From contig CP102273.1 in the NCBI GenBank assembly GCA_025148965.1, positions 2,728,001-2,792,000 of the forward strand: a stretch of 64,000 bases of DNA, written 5' to 3'. This DNA comes from Intestinibacter bartlettii. Lineage in GTDB: Bacteria > Bacillota > Clostridia > Peptostreptococcales > Peptostreptococcaceae. Below, piece after piece: positions 44,500 to 53,858 of the stretch. A program made the translations under genes and the position numbers. The first letter of the stretch is position 1, and each line of letters begins with the position of its first letter. The notes under the pieces were generated by a model that did not search any database, was not told where the DNA came from, and saw only the letters and a program-made list of their open reading frames with translations.

Positions 44500-44637
44500 T
44501 ATCCATATGGATATTATTATAGATAAGTGACATTATATTACTTAATGTTAATGCTCACTCTAGACATATATTTATATGTCTTAAAAATGCCCTTATATAT
44601 TTTTAAAGTTATTAAACTTTATAATTTTTTATACTTT

Positions 44638-44664
44638 GGAAGTCTGAATAAGACTTCTTTTTTA
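44638..44664 (+). terminator. Terminator after pflA
   Basis: Stem GAAGTCT / AGACTTC with a five-base loop followed by TTTTTTATT. Confidence 0.7.
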
Positions 44665-44673
44665 TTATAATTT

Positions 44674-44718
44674 AAAAAGCAGGTAGTAGAATTTATAACC
44701 TCTACTCACCTGCTCTTT
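44674..44718 (-). terminator. Terminator after the fluC-thiI-iscS run
   Basis: Stem AGCAGGTGAGTAGA / TCTACTACCTGCT on the minus strand (one bulged base) followed by TTTTTAAATT, five bases past the fluC stop codon. Confidence 0.75.
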
Positions 44719-44722
44719 TGTA

Positions 44723-45103
44723 TTATCCTATTAAATTAACAAGTATATTTTTACCTATAATCACACCAACTAAACTTAGCACAACGTTTAAAATTATATT
44801 TATCATTGCACTTGTATAGCTTCCATCAGAGAAAAGCCCTACTGTCTCATAACTAAATGTTGAGAATGTTGTAAGACCTCCCATAAGTCCTGTGGTTAAA
44901 AATAATTTCATCTGAGGCGATACTACATTAGTTCTTGAATTTAACTCTAAAATCAATCCTATAAGTAATCCCCCTAAAATGTTTACACATAATGTTCCTA
45001 TAGGTATTCGTCCAGTAAAGAGTCTTGATGCTTGCATTGATATTATATATCTAGATATAGCTCCTAGAAATCCACCCAAGCCCACAGATAAAATCTCTAC
45101 CAT
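44723..45103 (-). CDS. crcB: Fluoride ion channel FluC/CrcB
   Basis: 126 residues, four membrane helices. Family motifs: VGLGGFLGAISRYIIS, PIGTLCVNILGGLLIG with the pore Asn, and GGLTTFSTFSYET with the phenylalanine-box. FluC forms an inverted-topology dimer that exports fluoride. Only one gene is seen, so it should be a homodimer. No fluoride riboswitch is visible upstream; it appears to be read from the thiI side. Confidence 0.95.
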   Translation of the reverse strand: MVEILSVGLGGFLGAISRYIISMQASRLFTGRIPIGTLCVNILGGLLIGLILELNSRTNVVSPQMKLFLTTGLMGGLTTFSTFSYETVGLFSDGSYTSAMINIILNVVLSLVGVIIGKNILVNLIG

Positions 45104-45118
45104 TTATAACTCATCTCC

Positions 45119-46312
45119 TTAGAATTCTATGATCTCAACTTCCATTTTTTCTATGGCATCTGCTATTAAACCTTCTACATCTAAAGATGCTTCATCAGCT
45201 TCTATTCTGTCTAATTTAGGTTTTGTAACTGGTCTTTTTGGTGCAAATACTGAACAACAATCTTCTTCTGGTATGATTGATGTTTCAAATGTACCTATAG
45301 TTTTAGCTACGTCTATTATTTCAGTTTTGTCCATTGCTATTAATGGTCTGAAAACTGGCATGCTTACAGAAGCATTTGTACAAGTAAGACCTTGTATTGT
45401 TTGTGATGCAACTTGTCCTATACTTTCTCCAGTAACTAAAGCATCACATCTTCTTAATTTACCTACTTCTTCAGCTATTCTCATCATGAAACGTCTAGAG
45501 ATTATTGTCATAGCCTCTTCTTTACAGTTTACACCAACAGCTTTTTGTATTTCTAATAAGTTAACTTTGTGAAGTCTAACTTTTCCACAGTATTTAGCTA
45601 ATATTCTTGCTAAATCTCTTACTTTTTCCATTGATTTTTCACTTGTAAACGGATATGTGTGGAAGTGTATACATTCAACTTCTACCCCTCTTTTTGCAAC
45701 CATCCAAGATGCAACAGGAGAGTCTATACCACCTGATAATAAAGACATAGCTTTACCATTAGTTCCTATTGGAAGACCACCATAACCAGGCACTGTGTCG
45801 CTATAAGCAACTACATTGTGCTCTCTAAGTTCACATTTTATTTTTGTTTCTGGATTTCTTAATTCAACTGGTATTTTACCTTCAGTTTTGCTTAATAAAT
45901 ATCCACCGATATCTATACTCATTTCTTGAGATGTCATTCTGAATGACTTATCCCCTCTTCTACTTTCAACTTTGAAACTTTTACATCCTTGTTCTATTTT
46001 TTCTTCTAAAACTTTTAATGCAGTTTCTTGTAATAATTGATAAGCTTCTTCGATATCATCTGATTTTCTGTCTAATTTTATAACTGGACATACTCCAACT
46101 ATACCGAATACTTTTTTAACTTCTTCCATTACTTCTTCATAATCGTAATCACCAAGTTCAACATAAACTCTTCCGTATTCTTTGTATACATCGAATTTAC
46201 CTAATGGTTTTAACATATTTTTTATGTTTTTTATTAATTTATTTTCGAATATATATCTGTTTTTTCCTTTGATTCCTATTTCTCCGTATTTTACAATTAA
46301 CGCGTTATACAC
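45119..46312 (-). CDS. thiI: tRNA 4-thiouridine sulfurtransferase ThiI
   Basis: 397 residues from a GTG at 46312, where the family normally begins ([18 protein letters not shown]). An ATG at 46345 is in frame but its AAGGAG lies only one base before it, so the start is uncertain. After the ferredoxin-like head comes a THUMP domain (about 60-165), then the PP-loop [20 protein letters not shown]. There is no C-terminal rhodanese domain, typical of Gram-positives. The enzyme adenylates U8 of tRNA and inserts sulfur supplied by the cysteine desulfurase encoded upstream. It may also support thiamin synthesis. Confidence 0.93.
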   Translation of the reverse strand: MYNALIVKYGEIGIKGKNRYIFENKLIKNIKNMLKPLGKFDVYKEYGRVYVELGDYDYEEVMEEVKKVFGIVGVCPVIKLDRKSDDIEEAYQLLQETALKVLEEKIEQGCKSFKVESRRGDKSFRMTSQEMSIDIGGYLLSKTEGKIPVELRNPETKIKCELREHNVVAYSDTVPGYGGLPIGTNGKAMSLLSGGIDSPVASWMVAKRGVEVECIHFHTYPFTSEKSMEKVRDLARILAKYCGKVRLHKVNLLEIQKAVGVNCKEEAMTIISRRFMMRIAEEVGKLRRCDALVTGESIGQVASQTIQGLTCTNASVSMPVFRPLIAMDKTEIIDVAKTIGTFETSIIPEEDCCSVFAPKRPVTKPKLDRIEADEASLDVEGLIADAIEKMEVEIIEF

Positions 46313-46439
46313 TTTTTCACGTTGCCAAAATAAATATCTTGGCATACTCCTTTCTTTATATCTTACTATTTAGTTTTGCTCTATTTTTTCATTTTATTTA
46401 TCTTATTTATTGCTAAAACTTATATTTAGTCTATTTAAA

Positions 46440-47594
46440 CTATCTTCTTCTGCCTATTATCATTCTTAAATCTGATACAGATTCTTTTAAAACTTCAACA
46501 GTTTGCATAATTTCTTCTTTTGTATTTAAATCACTTAAACTAAATCTTATAGCTCCTTCAATCTCGTCTGGAGTTAATCCGATAGCGTTTAATACATGAC
46601 TTCCTTTTTTCTTAGAAGAACAAGCAGAACCTGTAGAAACGTAGATTTCTTTTTGTTCTAAATAATGTAGAAGAACCTCTCCTCTAACACCTCTGAATGA
46701 TACGTTTAAAACGTGGCATACACCGTCTTCTGGTGAATTTATCTTAACGTTATCTATATTAGCTAATATCTCTTCTTTTAGAAGGTCTCTAAGCCCTCTT
46801 ACCTTGTCTATAGTTCCTTCTAAATCTTGATTTAATATTCTAACAGCTTCACCAATTCCATATATACCAGGTACATTCTCAGTTCCTGATCTTATTCCGA
46901 TTTCTTGTCCACCACCAGTAAGAAGTGGTTTTATTCTGTTGTTTTCTTTTACATACATAAATCCAATTCCTTTTGGACCATGTAATTTATGACCACTAAC
47001 ACTCATAAAATCTATATTATATCTTGATGGTCTGAATTTGATTTTTGCATAAGATTGTACACCATCTACATGGAAGTATACTTTTTCATCTAATGATTTT
47101 AAGTATTTCCCAATCTCTTCAATTGGTTGTATAGTTCCGATTTCGTTATTAACATGCATAACAGATACTAAAATAGTTTCTTTTTTTATTGCATTTTTTA
47201 AATTTTCTAATGATATTTTTCCATCTTTACCAACTGGTAAATAAGTTACTTCAAAACCATCAGCTTCTAAATCTTTCAGCGTATTTAAAACAGATGGATG
47301 TTCTATAACTGTTGAGATTATATGGTTTTTAGTTTTTTTGTTTAAGTTTGCAACACTTCTTATTATAGTATTGTTACACTCTGTCCCACCTGATGTGAAA
47401 TATATCTCAGTTTCCTTAGCACCTAAACTTCTCGCAATATTTCTTCTGATTTCTTTTATTTCACGTTCAACTTCTATACCTTTTTTGTATATAGATGAAG
47501 GATTTCCATATTGAGTAGTAAGAGCTAGAACCATTTTATCGACAACTTCTTGGTATGGTTTAGTCGTTGCACTATTATCTAAATAAATTTCCAT
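46440..47594 (-). CDS. Cysteine desulfurase, NifS/IscS family
   Basis: 384 residues, ATG at 47594 after AAGGACGG. PLP-binding Lys203 lies in SVSGHKLHGPKG; the persulfide Cys325 lies in VSTGSACSSKKKGS on a loop of the short (NifS-like, group I) type. FTSGGTECNN and VDGVQSYAKI are also conserved. It takes sulfur from cysteine for transfer. Its place just upstream of thiI suggests a dedicated NifZ-type partner, as Bacillus has for ThiI. No scaffold gene (iscU) is nearby, which supports that reading. Confidence 0.95.
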   Translation of the reverse strand: MEIYLDNSATTKPYQEVVDKMVLALTTQYGNPSSIYKKGIEVEREIKEIRRNIARSLGAKETEIYFTSGGTECNNTIIRSVANLNKKTKNHIISTVIEHPSVLNTLKDLEADGFEVTYLPVGKDGKISLENLKNAIKKETILVSVMHVNNEIGTIQPIEEIGKYLKSLDEKVYFHVDGVQSYAKIKFRPSRYNIDFMSVSGHKLHGPKGIGFMYVKENNRIKPLLTGGGQEIGIRSGTENVPGIYGIGEAVRILNQDLEGTIDKVRGLRDLLKEEILANIDNVKINSPEDGVCHVLNVSFRGVRGEVLLHYLEQKEIYVSTGSACSSKKKGSHVLNAIGLTPDEIEGAIRFSLSDLNTKEEIMQTVEVLKESVSDLRMIIGRRR

Positions 47595-47668
47595 ATTACT
47601 ACACCGTCCTTTTTTAATAATTTATTTAAATTTATATAATTTCTTTTATTAAGCTTGTATAAAAATCT

Positions 47669-47696
47669 AAGTCGTACGAATGACTTATATATTATA
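47669..47696 (-). promoter_or_regulatory. Promoter -10 box and dyad upstream of the cysteine desulfurase gene
   Basis: TATAAT on the minus strand (47691-47696) is followed by AAGTCATTCGTACGACTT (47682-47686 paired with 47669-47673), a dyad with perfect AAGTC / GACTT arms. The dyad lies downstream of the -10 box, where a repressor could block initiation. Its binder is unknown. Confidence 0.4.
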
Positions 47697-47928
47697 CCAT
47701 TAAAGCCTTCAATTTTTAAGGTTTTAGCCTTAAAAATATTCTCTTTTGATTATAAACAAATTATTATTTTTTATTCCATACCTTTGTAGTATAGTTTTTA
47801 AATTAACTGTATCCTGTATTTATATTTTATTTTATTTTTAATATTAGTATCTGTTGAAATCAGTTGTATATACAAACGTTGAAAATACTACATCAAACCA
47901 CTTGCATATAATTACCATAAATTAACAT

Positions 47929-47957
47929 TTGATTTTTGTGTCGAATTTTGTTATTAT
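47929..47957 (+). promoter_or_regulatory. Promoter of the candidate small RNA
   Basis: TTGATT at 47929-47934 and TATTAT at 47952-47957, exactly 17 bases apart, a good sigma-A promoter. Initiation would fall near 47964, right at the first stem-loop, and no open reading frame follows. Confidence 0.6.
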
Positions 47958-47963
47958 AGATTT

Positions 47964-48108
47964 AAGGTTATCCCCCAGATAGCCATACTAATATTTCTAT
48001 TCGAATACCCCTTTTGAGAATAGACTTTATATTATTTATTATTGTTAAATTGAAACGGAATCAGTTTGACCCCTTAAAAAAAGAGCTTCCCCTGGCTCTT
48101 TTTTTTAT
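47964..48108 (+). ncRNA. Candidate small regulatory RNA with CCCC loops
   Basis: About 145 bases from a sigma-A-type promoter to an intrinsic terminator, without coding potential. Stem 1 is GGTTATC / GATAGCC (47966-47972, 47978-47984) with loop CCCCA. Stem 2 is TCTATTC / GAATAGA (47996-48002, 48018-48024) with loop GAATACCCCTTTTGA. A single-stranded GACCCCTT lies at 48068-48075. The terminator AAAGAGC / GCTCTTT has loop TTCCCCTG. All four unpaired regions hold CCCC, which is complementary to GGGG-type ribosome sites. This resembles the C-rich loops of RsaE/RoxS and other Staphylococcus small RNAs. Confidence 0.6.
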
Positions 48109-48143
48109 TTCTCAAAATAAATTATAATCTAGAAATATACTAT

Positions 48144-48614
48144 CTAATATTTATTATTTATTTTCTCCTCAAACTTCATAATTTTGTGTAATAATCTATT
48201 ATTCATAACTTTTTTACTATAATTCATCCCCCATAAAAAAACTATAGGCACAATTATAAATCCCAAAGTCATTGTTAAAAACATAAAAGATAACGCCAAA
48301 CCTAAAATAATAAAAAATTTTACAAATAAACTACTTTCGAAACTCCCTAAAATATAAGACATAGATTCATTATCTTCAAATATTTCTCCTTTAAAAACAT
48401 AATCATTGAAAACTTGTTTGGGTACATTATAACCCGACATCATTCCAGGAACTTTATTTGTATATAACATAAATTTTATTTCATTATTAATATTCCTACA
48501 CAATAAATCTGTATGTGTAGACTTATTTGTGTTTACAACTTTTAATTTATCTAGTTCTATAATTAATTGATTTTTAGAACAATTAAAATTAAATCTATAA
48601 ATTTTTTTACGCAT
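48144..48614 (-). CDS. Small membrane protein of unknown function
   Basis: 156 residues, ATG at 48614 after AAGGAGG. The first 95 residues are soluble (RKKIYRFNFNCSKNQLIIEL onward). Two hydrophobic segments, at about 97-117 and 117-133, form a hairpin; the tail is basic. I do not recognise the family. It is transcribed towards the small RNA gene and stands alone, divergent from the secreted protein. Confidence 0.6.
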   Translation of the reverse strand: MRKKIYRFNFNCSKNQLIIELDKLKVVNTNKSTHTDLLCRNINNEIKFMLYTNKVPGMMSGYNVPKQVFNDYVFKGEIFEDNESMSYILGSFESSLFVKFFIILGLALSFMFLTMTLGFIIVPIVFLWGMNYSKKVMNNRLLHKIMKFEEKINNKY

Positions 48615-48817
48615 AAGTTACCTCCTTGTATATTTTTATTTATTTTTATACATAATTTTAAAATGCTACTTTTAATATTTTCTATTGTATCAAATTTTTC
48701 TACAAAAACCTCCATTTTATTATTTCAAAAAAATTACAATTATCGTATATTAATTGATTGAGTAAAAATATAATGCTAAATTTAATATAAAGAATAATTT
48801 TACAGGGGGTAGTAGAA

Positions 48818-49624
48818 ATGAATTTATTAAAAAAACTAGGGGTTTCAATTCTAACTGCTGCAATGTTAACAGTTAGTGCATTTGGTATTTCATCTTCAAA
48901 TTCTTATGCAGCAACATCTTGCAAAAAGGTAATCAAACCAAATGTAACTTATAAATATGACATCGATGGGGATAAGGATAAAGATACGATTAGAGTTTTC
49001 GAATCAAATGGAAAACTTTTATTAAAGGTTAATAGCTGTACTGCAACTCTTATCTCTAACTATAACGTAGATTATTATAGTTATAATGTCAAAATTTATG
49101 ATTTCAACAACAAAGATAAAAGTTCTGAAATAGTTTTAGAATGGGCTGGAGATAGTGAATGTGCAACAAGAATTTTAAAATTTAAAAATAATACTTGTAA
49201 AGTAAATAAATTTTATTATGATTCATCAGTATCAAGCTACAACCCTAGCACAGGCATGCTTAGTTTAGGTGAAAGTGAACTTGGAAGATATTCTAAATTT
49301 ACTTCTGCTATAGGTTGTTTTTCTTGCATAGATAAAGTAAAAGTAAATGGATATACTCTATCTAATCAGTTAACTGCTTATACTCATAGCGTTGTAAGAA
49401 AAAATAAATATATCGCTGCTAAAAACTTAACTGCTTATACATCAACTAAAGGCACTAAAAAAGTCTTTACTATTAAAAAGAACAGCTCTGCTCATATCTA
49501 TGCATTATATCAAAATGGAAACAAACGCTATATCAAAGTTAAAAATAATGCTGGCAAATATGGATATATTAAAGTTGGTTCTTCTATGCTATTTAAAGAA
49601 GATTCTTGTTTATGGTGGAGATAA
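48818..49624 (+). CDS. Secreted protein with C-terminal SH3-like region
   Basis: 268 residues, ATG at 48818 after GGGGG. A Sec signal peptide is clear (LLKKLGVSILTAAMLTVSAF, cleavage near SYAA-TS). Residues 45-140 contain YDIDGDKDKDTIRVFESNGK and similar strands, resembling secreted beta-rich domains with FG-GAP/VCBS-like calcium loops. The last 75 residues (AAKNLTAYTSTKGTKKVFTI then YIKVKNNAGKYGYIKVG) resemble a bacterial SH3 domain that binds cell wall. Several cysteines may form disulfides. Likely wall-associated; the exact role is unknown. Confidence 0.65.
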   Translation: MNLLKKLGVSILTAAMLTVSAFGISSSNSYAATSCKKVIKPNVTYKYDIDGDKDKDTIRVFESNGKLLLKVNSCTATLISNYNVDYYSYNVKIYDFNNKDKSSEIVLEWAGDSECATRILKFKNNTCKVNKFYYDSSVSSYNPSTGMLSLGESELGRYSKFTSAIGCFSCIDKVKVNGYTLSNQLTAYTHSVVRKNKYIAAKNLTAYTSTKGTKKVFTIKKNSSAHIYALYQNGNKRYIKVKNNAGKYGYIKVGSSMLFKEDSCLWWR

Positions 49625-49631
49625 TACTGAT

Positions 49632-49662
49632 AAGAGGTTAGATTCTCTTAACCTTTATATTT
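49632..49662 (+). terminator. Probable terminator after the secreted protein gene
   Basis: Stem AGGTTA / TAACCT with an eight-base loop, T-rich after it. Moderate strength. Confidence 0.5.
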
Positions 49663-49747
49663 TATATAAAATCATATAGAAAATATAGGGACACAATTAG
49701 ACTCTTCACTTTTATATTTCAGATAAATATTATATTCCTAGATACGT

Positions 49748-49780
49748 GGCACACAGTTTAGTCTGTGTGTCTTTTTATTT
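49748..49780 (+). terminator. Second terminator in the same spacer
   Basis: Stem GCACACAG / CTGTGTGT followed by CTTTTTATTTT. Confidence 0.65.
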
Positions 49781-50095
49781 TAAATAAATATAATTTCCTA
49801 TATCTTATAAAAATATATCATAAAAATTTTTAGTAAATTCTTAACTTTCATTAGTATATCCCCTTGATTTATGCCCTTCACTTTATTTTTTACGGAATTT
49901 TTGATTTTAAGTTTATTTTTTTAATTTAAAATCGAATAATCTCTAATTTTATTATGTAAAAATATAAAAACAATTTAAAAATAGCTTATTATCCCCTTTC
50001 AAAATGTAAATATAAAATATAAAATATGTACATAATTGTAAACATATTATAAAATATTAAATGTAATTATTTTTGAGACACTCGGAGGTGCATTT

Positions 50096-51091
50096 ATGTC
50101 AATTAAGAAAAAAGTAGCTGTTGTTTTTACAGGGGGAACAATATCTATGACTATAGATCCAGAACTTGGAGCGGCTATACCTAGTTTATCTGGAGAAGAA
50201 ATATTATCTTTAGCGACTAACATAAATAAAGTTGCTACAATAGAAGGACATAATTTTGATGAAATACCAAGTCCACATATGACTTTTGAAAAGTTAATGG
50301 AATTAAAACAATATATAAATAATCTTTTAGAAATAGAAGAGATCTGCGGTGTTGTTGTAACTCATGGTACGGATAGTTTAGAAGAAACTGCTTACTTCTT
50401 AGATTTAGTTATAAACAACGATAAACCAATAGTTGTTACTGGAGCTATGAGAAGTAGTTCTGAGCTTGGATATGACGGTTCTAGCAACTTATCTGCAGCA
50501 GTTTGTACGGCTATATCAGATTCTGCAGTTGGTAAGGGTGTTCTTGTTGCTATGAACAATGAAATACTTCTTGCTTCTGAAGTTACTAAAACTGACACGC
50601 TTTCTTTAAATACCTTCCAATCACCAGCGCACGGTCCTTTAGGTATAATAGATTGCAACCAACTTTTATTATTAAAAGATGCTTCTAAAAAGACTTTTAT
50701 AGATACTGATAAATATGAACCAAAAGTAGCTTTATTCAAATCTGGTCTTGATATGAACGGTGATTTAATAAGATTTGCTGCTGACAGCGGATATAAAGGT
50801 ATCGTAATCGAAGGTATGGGTAGAGGAAATATACCACCAGAAATGTTTAGAGGACTTGAATACGCAAGAGAAAAAGGCGTAGAAGTTGTATTAGTTTCAA
50901 GATGTTTAACTGGTAGAGTTTATGATTCTTACGGATATTTAGGTTCTGGACGTGATTTAAAAAATATCGGATGTATATTTGGCGGAGATTTACCAGGCCA
51001 AAAAGCTAGAATAAAACTTATGTTAGCATTAGGTAAAACTAACGATTCAGAAGAAATAAAAGATTACTTTGAAAAAGGTGTATATTGCTAA
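50096..51091 (+). CDS. Asparaginase, type I/II family, cytoplasmic
   Basis: 331 residues, ATG at 50096 after GGAGGTG. The catalytic threonines are in VVFTGGTISM (near residue 12) and VVTHGTDSLEETAY (Thr89). No signal peptide is present, so it works in the cytoplasm, turning asparagine to aspartate and ammonia. GAMRSSSELGYDGSSNL and the C-terminal VLVSRCLTGRVYDSYGY are family typical. It is a single gene followed by a strong terminator. Confidence 0.93.
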   Translation: MSIKKKVAVVFTGGTISMTIDPELGAAIPSLSGEEILSLATNINKVATIEGHNFDEIPSPHMTFEKLMELKQYINNLLEIEEICGVVVTHGTDSLEETAYFLDLVINNDKPIVVTGAMRSSSELGYDGSSNLSAAVCTAISDSAVGKGVLVAMNNEILLASEVTKTDTLSLNTFQSPAHGPLGIIDCNQLLLLKDASKKTFIDTDKYEPKVALFKSGLDMNGDLIRFAADSGYKGIVIEGMGRGNIPPEMFRGLEYAREKGVEVVLVSRCLTGRVYDSYGYLGSGRDLKNIGCIFGGDLPGQKARIKLMLALGKTNDSEEIKDYFEKGVYC

Positions 51092-51149
51092 TATATATAC
51101 ATTATAAGTTAAAATTATTATAGATTAATTTAGAATACTTTATTATAAA

Positions 51150-51186
51150 CAAAAAGACCTTAGGTTTTCGCCTGAGGTCTTTTATT
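51150..51186 (+). terminator. Bidirectional terminator between asparaginase and ABC transporter genes
   Basis: Stem AAAAGACCTTAGG / CCTGAGGTCTTTT with a six-base loop and T runs on both strands. Confidence 0.85.
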
Positions 51187-51189
51187 ATA

Positions 51190-51912
51190 CTATAATATTT
51201 TTGAGAAGAATTCTCTAGCTCTTTCATTTTTTGGATGTTCGAAAACTACTTCTGGTTTATCATCTTCTATAATTTTTCCCCCATCTACAAATAAAAGTCT
51301 ATCTGCTACTTCTTTTGCAAATCCCATTTCATGAGTTACTATGGCCATTGTCATTCCCTCTTCTGCAAGTTCTTTTATAACGTCAAGAACTTCTTTTACC
51401 ATTTCTGGGTCAAGGGCAGATGTCGGTTCATCAAATAACATCATGTCTGGTTCCATTGCTAATGCTCTTGCTATTGCGATTCTTTGTTTTTGCCCACCTG
51501 ATAATTGTGATGGATAAGAATCTTTTTTGTCTAATAATCCTACTCTATCTAGCAAGCCTTCTGCTTTTTTATTTGCTTCTTCTTTGCTTAATTTTTTTAA
51601 TCTCATTGGAGCTAAAGTAATATTGTCTAAAACAGTCATGTTAGGAAATAGATTAAAGTTTTGGAATACCATACCTATTCTTTGTCTAACTTCGTCAATA
51701 TTAACTTTTTTATCAGTAATATCTGTTCCTTCAAATATTATTTGTCCTGTAGTTGGAACTTCTAATAGGTTCATACATCTAAGTACAGTACTTTTCCCCG
51801 AACCACTTGGCCCAACTATAGTGACAATTTCACCTTTTTTTATTTCTAAATCTATGCCTTTTAATACTTCTAAATCTCCAAATGATTTGTGTAAATTTCT
51901 TATTTTTATCAT
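51190..51912 (-). CDS. Amino-acid ABC transporter, ATP-binding protein
   Basis: 240 residues. Walker [10 protein letters not shown] (about 34-42), signature [10 protein letters not shown], Walker [15 protein letters not shown], and the switch [15 protein letters not shown]. This is the GlnQ/HisP polar amino-acid group. It energises uptake with the permease and binding lipoprotein encoded just upstream. The whole unit is under a T-box whose specifier suggests lysine. Confidence 0.93.
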   Translation of the reverse strand: MIKIRNLHKSFGDLEVLKGIDLEIKKGEIVTIVGPSGSGKSTVLRCMNLLEVPTTGQIIFEGTDITDKKVNIDEVRQRIGMVFQNFNLFPNMTVLDNITLAPMRLKKLSKEEANKKAEGLLDRVGLLDKKDSYPSQLSGGQKQRIAIARALAMEPDMMLFDEPTSALDPEMVKEVLDVIKELAEEGMTMAIVTHEMGFAKEVADRLLFVDGGKIIEDDKPEVVFEHPKNERAREFFSKIL

Positions 51913-51929
51913 TTTATCACTTTCCCTTA

Positions 51930-52601
51930 TTAATTAGATTTAGCTAGTTTCTTTTCAAGTATACCAACTAGTTTTGATAATATTGTAGTTAATACAAGAT
52001 ATATAACAGCAGCTGCTATATATGGTTCCATCGGTCTATATACTGCTGTAACTACTATTCCTGCTTTAAACATTATTTCTTGAGTACCTATAACGGAAAG
52101 AACTGATGATTCTTTTACTAATGTTATAAATTCATTTGCTAATGCTGGTAATACATTTTTTATAGCTTGTGGAACTATTACAAATCTCATAGTATCTGCA
52201 TATCCTAATCCTAAAGATCTACTAGCTTCCATTTGACCTTTATCAACAGATTGTATCCCTGATCTAAATATTTCTGCTATGTATGCACTTGAATTTATAG
52301 ATAATGCAAATGCACCAGCGATAAATTTAGATGATATAGGTCCTATATCAGGAAAGTCTATACCTAATTGTGGTAGACCAAAATAAATAATAAAAACTTG
52401 AACAAATAAAGGTGTTCCTCTTAATATTTGCACATAAGCACTAGATAAAAGCTTTAGCACTTTGAAATTTGACATTTTCATTAGACAAATTAATAAGCCA
52501 AGTACAAATCCGACTACTAAAGATACTAATGATACTAAAATTGTGTATTTAGTACCTTCCATAAGTACCCCATAGTATCCATTTAATACACTAAAATCCA
52601 T
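51930..52601 (-). CDS. Amino-acid ABC transporter, permease
   Basis: 223 residues from the ATG at 52601 (AGGAGATGTGATT upstream; a GTG two codons before overlaps that spacing). Five membrane helices and the EAA loop [20 protein letters not shown] followed by PQAIKNVLP show a GlnP/HisM-type permease that dimerises. It is 17 bases upstream of the ATPase gene. Confidence 0.93.
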   Translation of the reverse strand: MDFSVLNGYYGVLMEGTKYTILVSLVSLVVGFVLGLLICLMKMSNFKVLKLLSSAYVQILRGTPLFVQVFIIYFGLPQLGIDFPDIGPISSKFIAGAFALSINSSAYIAEIFRSGIQSVDKGQMEASRSLGLGYADTMRFVIVPQAIKNVLPALANEFITLVKESSVLSVIGTQEIMFKAGIVVTAVYRPMEPYIAAAVIYLVLTTILSKLVGILEKKLAKSN

Positions 52602-52629
52602 AATCACATCTCCTACTTATAATTGTCTA

Positions 52630-53490
52630 TTATTCAGCTAATTTTAAAGCTTCTTGCATGTATTTATCCATATCTCCACTATCTTGTAATCTTTTTATAG
52701 TGTCGTTTACAGATTTTACGAATGAAGTATTGTCAACACCATTACCTGATTTTTTAATTGCTGCAGCTGAAGTTTCAGCTACTTCATCACCTACTGTTGT
52801 ATTTCCTATTGCTATATTATCGTATTTTTTAACGTTTATTTCAGCAACTGCTTTACCAGTAACTATAACGTCTATTTTTCCATTTTGAAGTTCTAACATT
52901 AAATCTGGTATTTTCTTTAATTGAGTTGCATCACTTATTCCTAATGTATTAGTAACATAATCTGCTTGAGTTGTTCCTTTTTGAACACCAACTTTTAAGT
53001 CTTTTAAATCTTCAGATTTTTTTATAGTGTCTTCTTTACCTTTTGCAACTATACAAACATTGCTGTTAGTGTAGTATATGTCAGAGAAGTCCACACTTTT
53101 CTTTCTTTTTTCATCTGGAGTCATACCAGCTAAAACTATATCTACTTTATCAGCTTGTAGAGCACCTAGTAAACCATCAAAGTCCATATCTTCGTATTCA
53201 ACTTTAACACCCATATCTTTTGCTATTTCTTGAACTAAGAAATCATCGAATCCAACTATTTTGTCTTCACCATCTACAACTTTGTGGAATTCATATGGAG
53301 AATATTCAGCACTTGTACCTACTTTTAATACTCCAGCATCTTTGATTTGTTGTAATTTTTCAGTTTTTGCAGCAGAACTTGACGCATCTGATGATGCACT
53401 TGAACTTGAGCCTTTTGAACTACTGCATCCAACTAAGCCCATAACCATGATTGCAGCTAACCCTGTAGCTAATAATTTTTTTAATTTCAT
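52630..53490 (-). CDS. Amino-acid ABC transporter, substrate-binding lipoprotein
   Basis: 286 residues from the ATG at 53490, where AAGGGGG is eight bases upstream; an upstream in-frame extension would run through the T-box terminator and is not real. The lipoprotein signal KLLATGLAAIMVMGLVGCSS has a clear lipobox cysteine. A Ser/Ala linker follows, then the type-II binding fold (VLKVGTSAEYSPYEF, VGFDDFLVQEIAKDMG, LAGMTPDEKRKKSVDFSD, GKIDVIVTGKAVAE). The ligand is probably a cationic or polar amino acid; the T-box suggests lysine. Confidence 0.93.
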   Translation of the reverse strand: MKLKKLLATGLAAIMVMGLVGCSSSKGSSSSASSDASSSAAKTEKLQQIKDAGVLKVGTSAEYSPYEFHKVVDGEDKIVGFDDFLVQEIAKDMGVKVEYEDMDFDGLLGALQADKVDIVLAGMTPDEKRKKSVDFSDIYYTNSNVCIVAKGKEDTIKKSEDLKDLKVGVQKGTTQADYVTNTLGISDATQLKKIPDLMLELQNGKIDVIVTGKAVAEINVKKYDNIAIGNTTVGDEVAETSAAAIKKSGNGVDNTSFVKSVNDTIKRLQDSGDMDKYMQEALKLAE

Positions 53491-53512
53491 TATTATATCC
53501 CCCTTGTTTTTT

Positions 53513-53745
53513 ATAATAAAAAAGTCCCTTAGTTTAAAAACTAAGAGACGAATTACCGCGTTACCACTCTTCTTGATAATTATAAAATAATAATTATCCA
53601 CTCAAACCTTTAAGGCAGGCTACCTACTATCCTACTATATTCAGATAGTCTTCTCCAAAGCTCTTTTCACAATAAACTCCGTTGCTGACTCGCACCATAC
53701 TCAGCTCGCTGTAACTTATATTTATGTTACTTTCTTTTTCATTGA
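53513..53745 (-). promoter_or_regulatory. T-box riboswitch controlling the amino-acid ABC transporter
   Basis: The minus strand shows the T-box sequence AGTGGTAACGCGG (53556-53568), the terminator stem GTC-TCTTAGTTT / AAACTAAG-GGAC (53524-53549) with a T run, and stem I with AGCGAGCTGA ... GTCAGC. In the specifier loop GTGAAAAGAGC the codon after the GAA of the loop-E motif reads AAG (53663-53665), lysine. A register shift would give AGA, arginine. Uncharged tRNA would favour antitermination and expression of the transporter. Confidence 0.9.
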
Positions 53746-53768
53746 ATTATACTTATTAAATTAATCTA

Positions 53769-53798
53769 ATTATAGGTTATATTATCCATTTTTGTCAA
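53769..53798 (-). promoter_or_regulatory. Sigma-A promoter of the T-box operon
   Basis: TTGACA at 53793-53798 and TATAAT at 53769-53774 on the minus strand with an 18-base spacer, just upstream of the T-box leader. Confidence 0.75.
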
Positions 53799-53858
53799 TT
53801 AATTTCATAAATTTAGAGATATTTTTTTGATTTTTTATTTATCTTATTCTCTACATAC

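Larger units (their letters stand above)
47595..48143. other. Intergenic region with a promoter, a hairpin and a candidate small RNA
   Basis: 549 bases. Left part: the cysteine desulfurase promoter, then a hairpin TTTTTAAGG / CCTTAAAAA at about 47715-47738. Middle: AT-rich sequence with the palindrome TTGTATATACAA near 47869. Right part: the small RNA candidate at 47964-48108. No coding region is seen. Confidence 0.6.
49625..50095. other. Intergenic region upstream of the asparaginase gene
   Basis: 471 bases with two terminators in the first 155. The remainder is AT-rich promoter DNA; no RNA gene or coding region is visible. Confidence 0.55.

Noticed and set aside
53491-53601. Extended N-terminus of the ABC binding protein
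   Set aside because: The extra 37 codons run through the T-box terminator; the lipoprotein signal and the AAGGGGG site fix the start at 53490.
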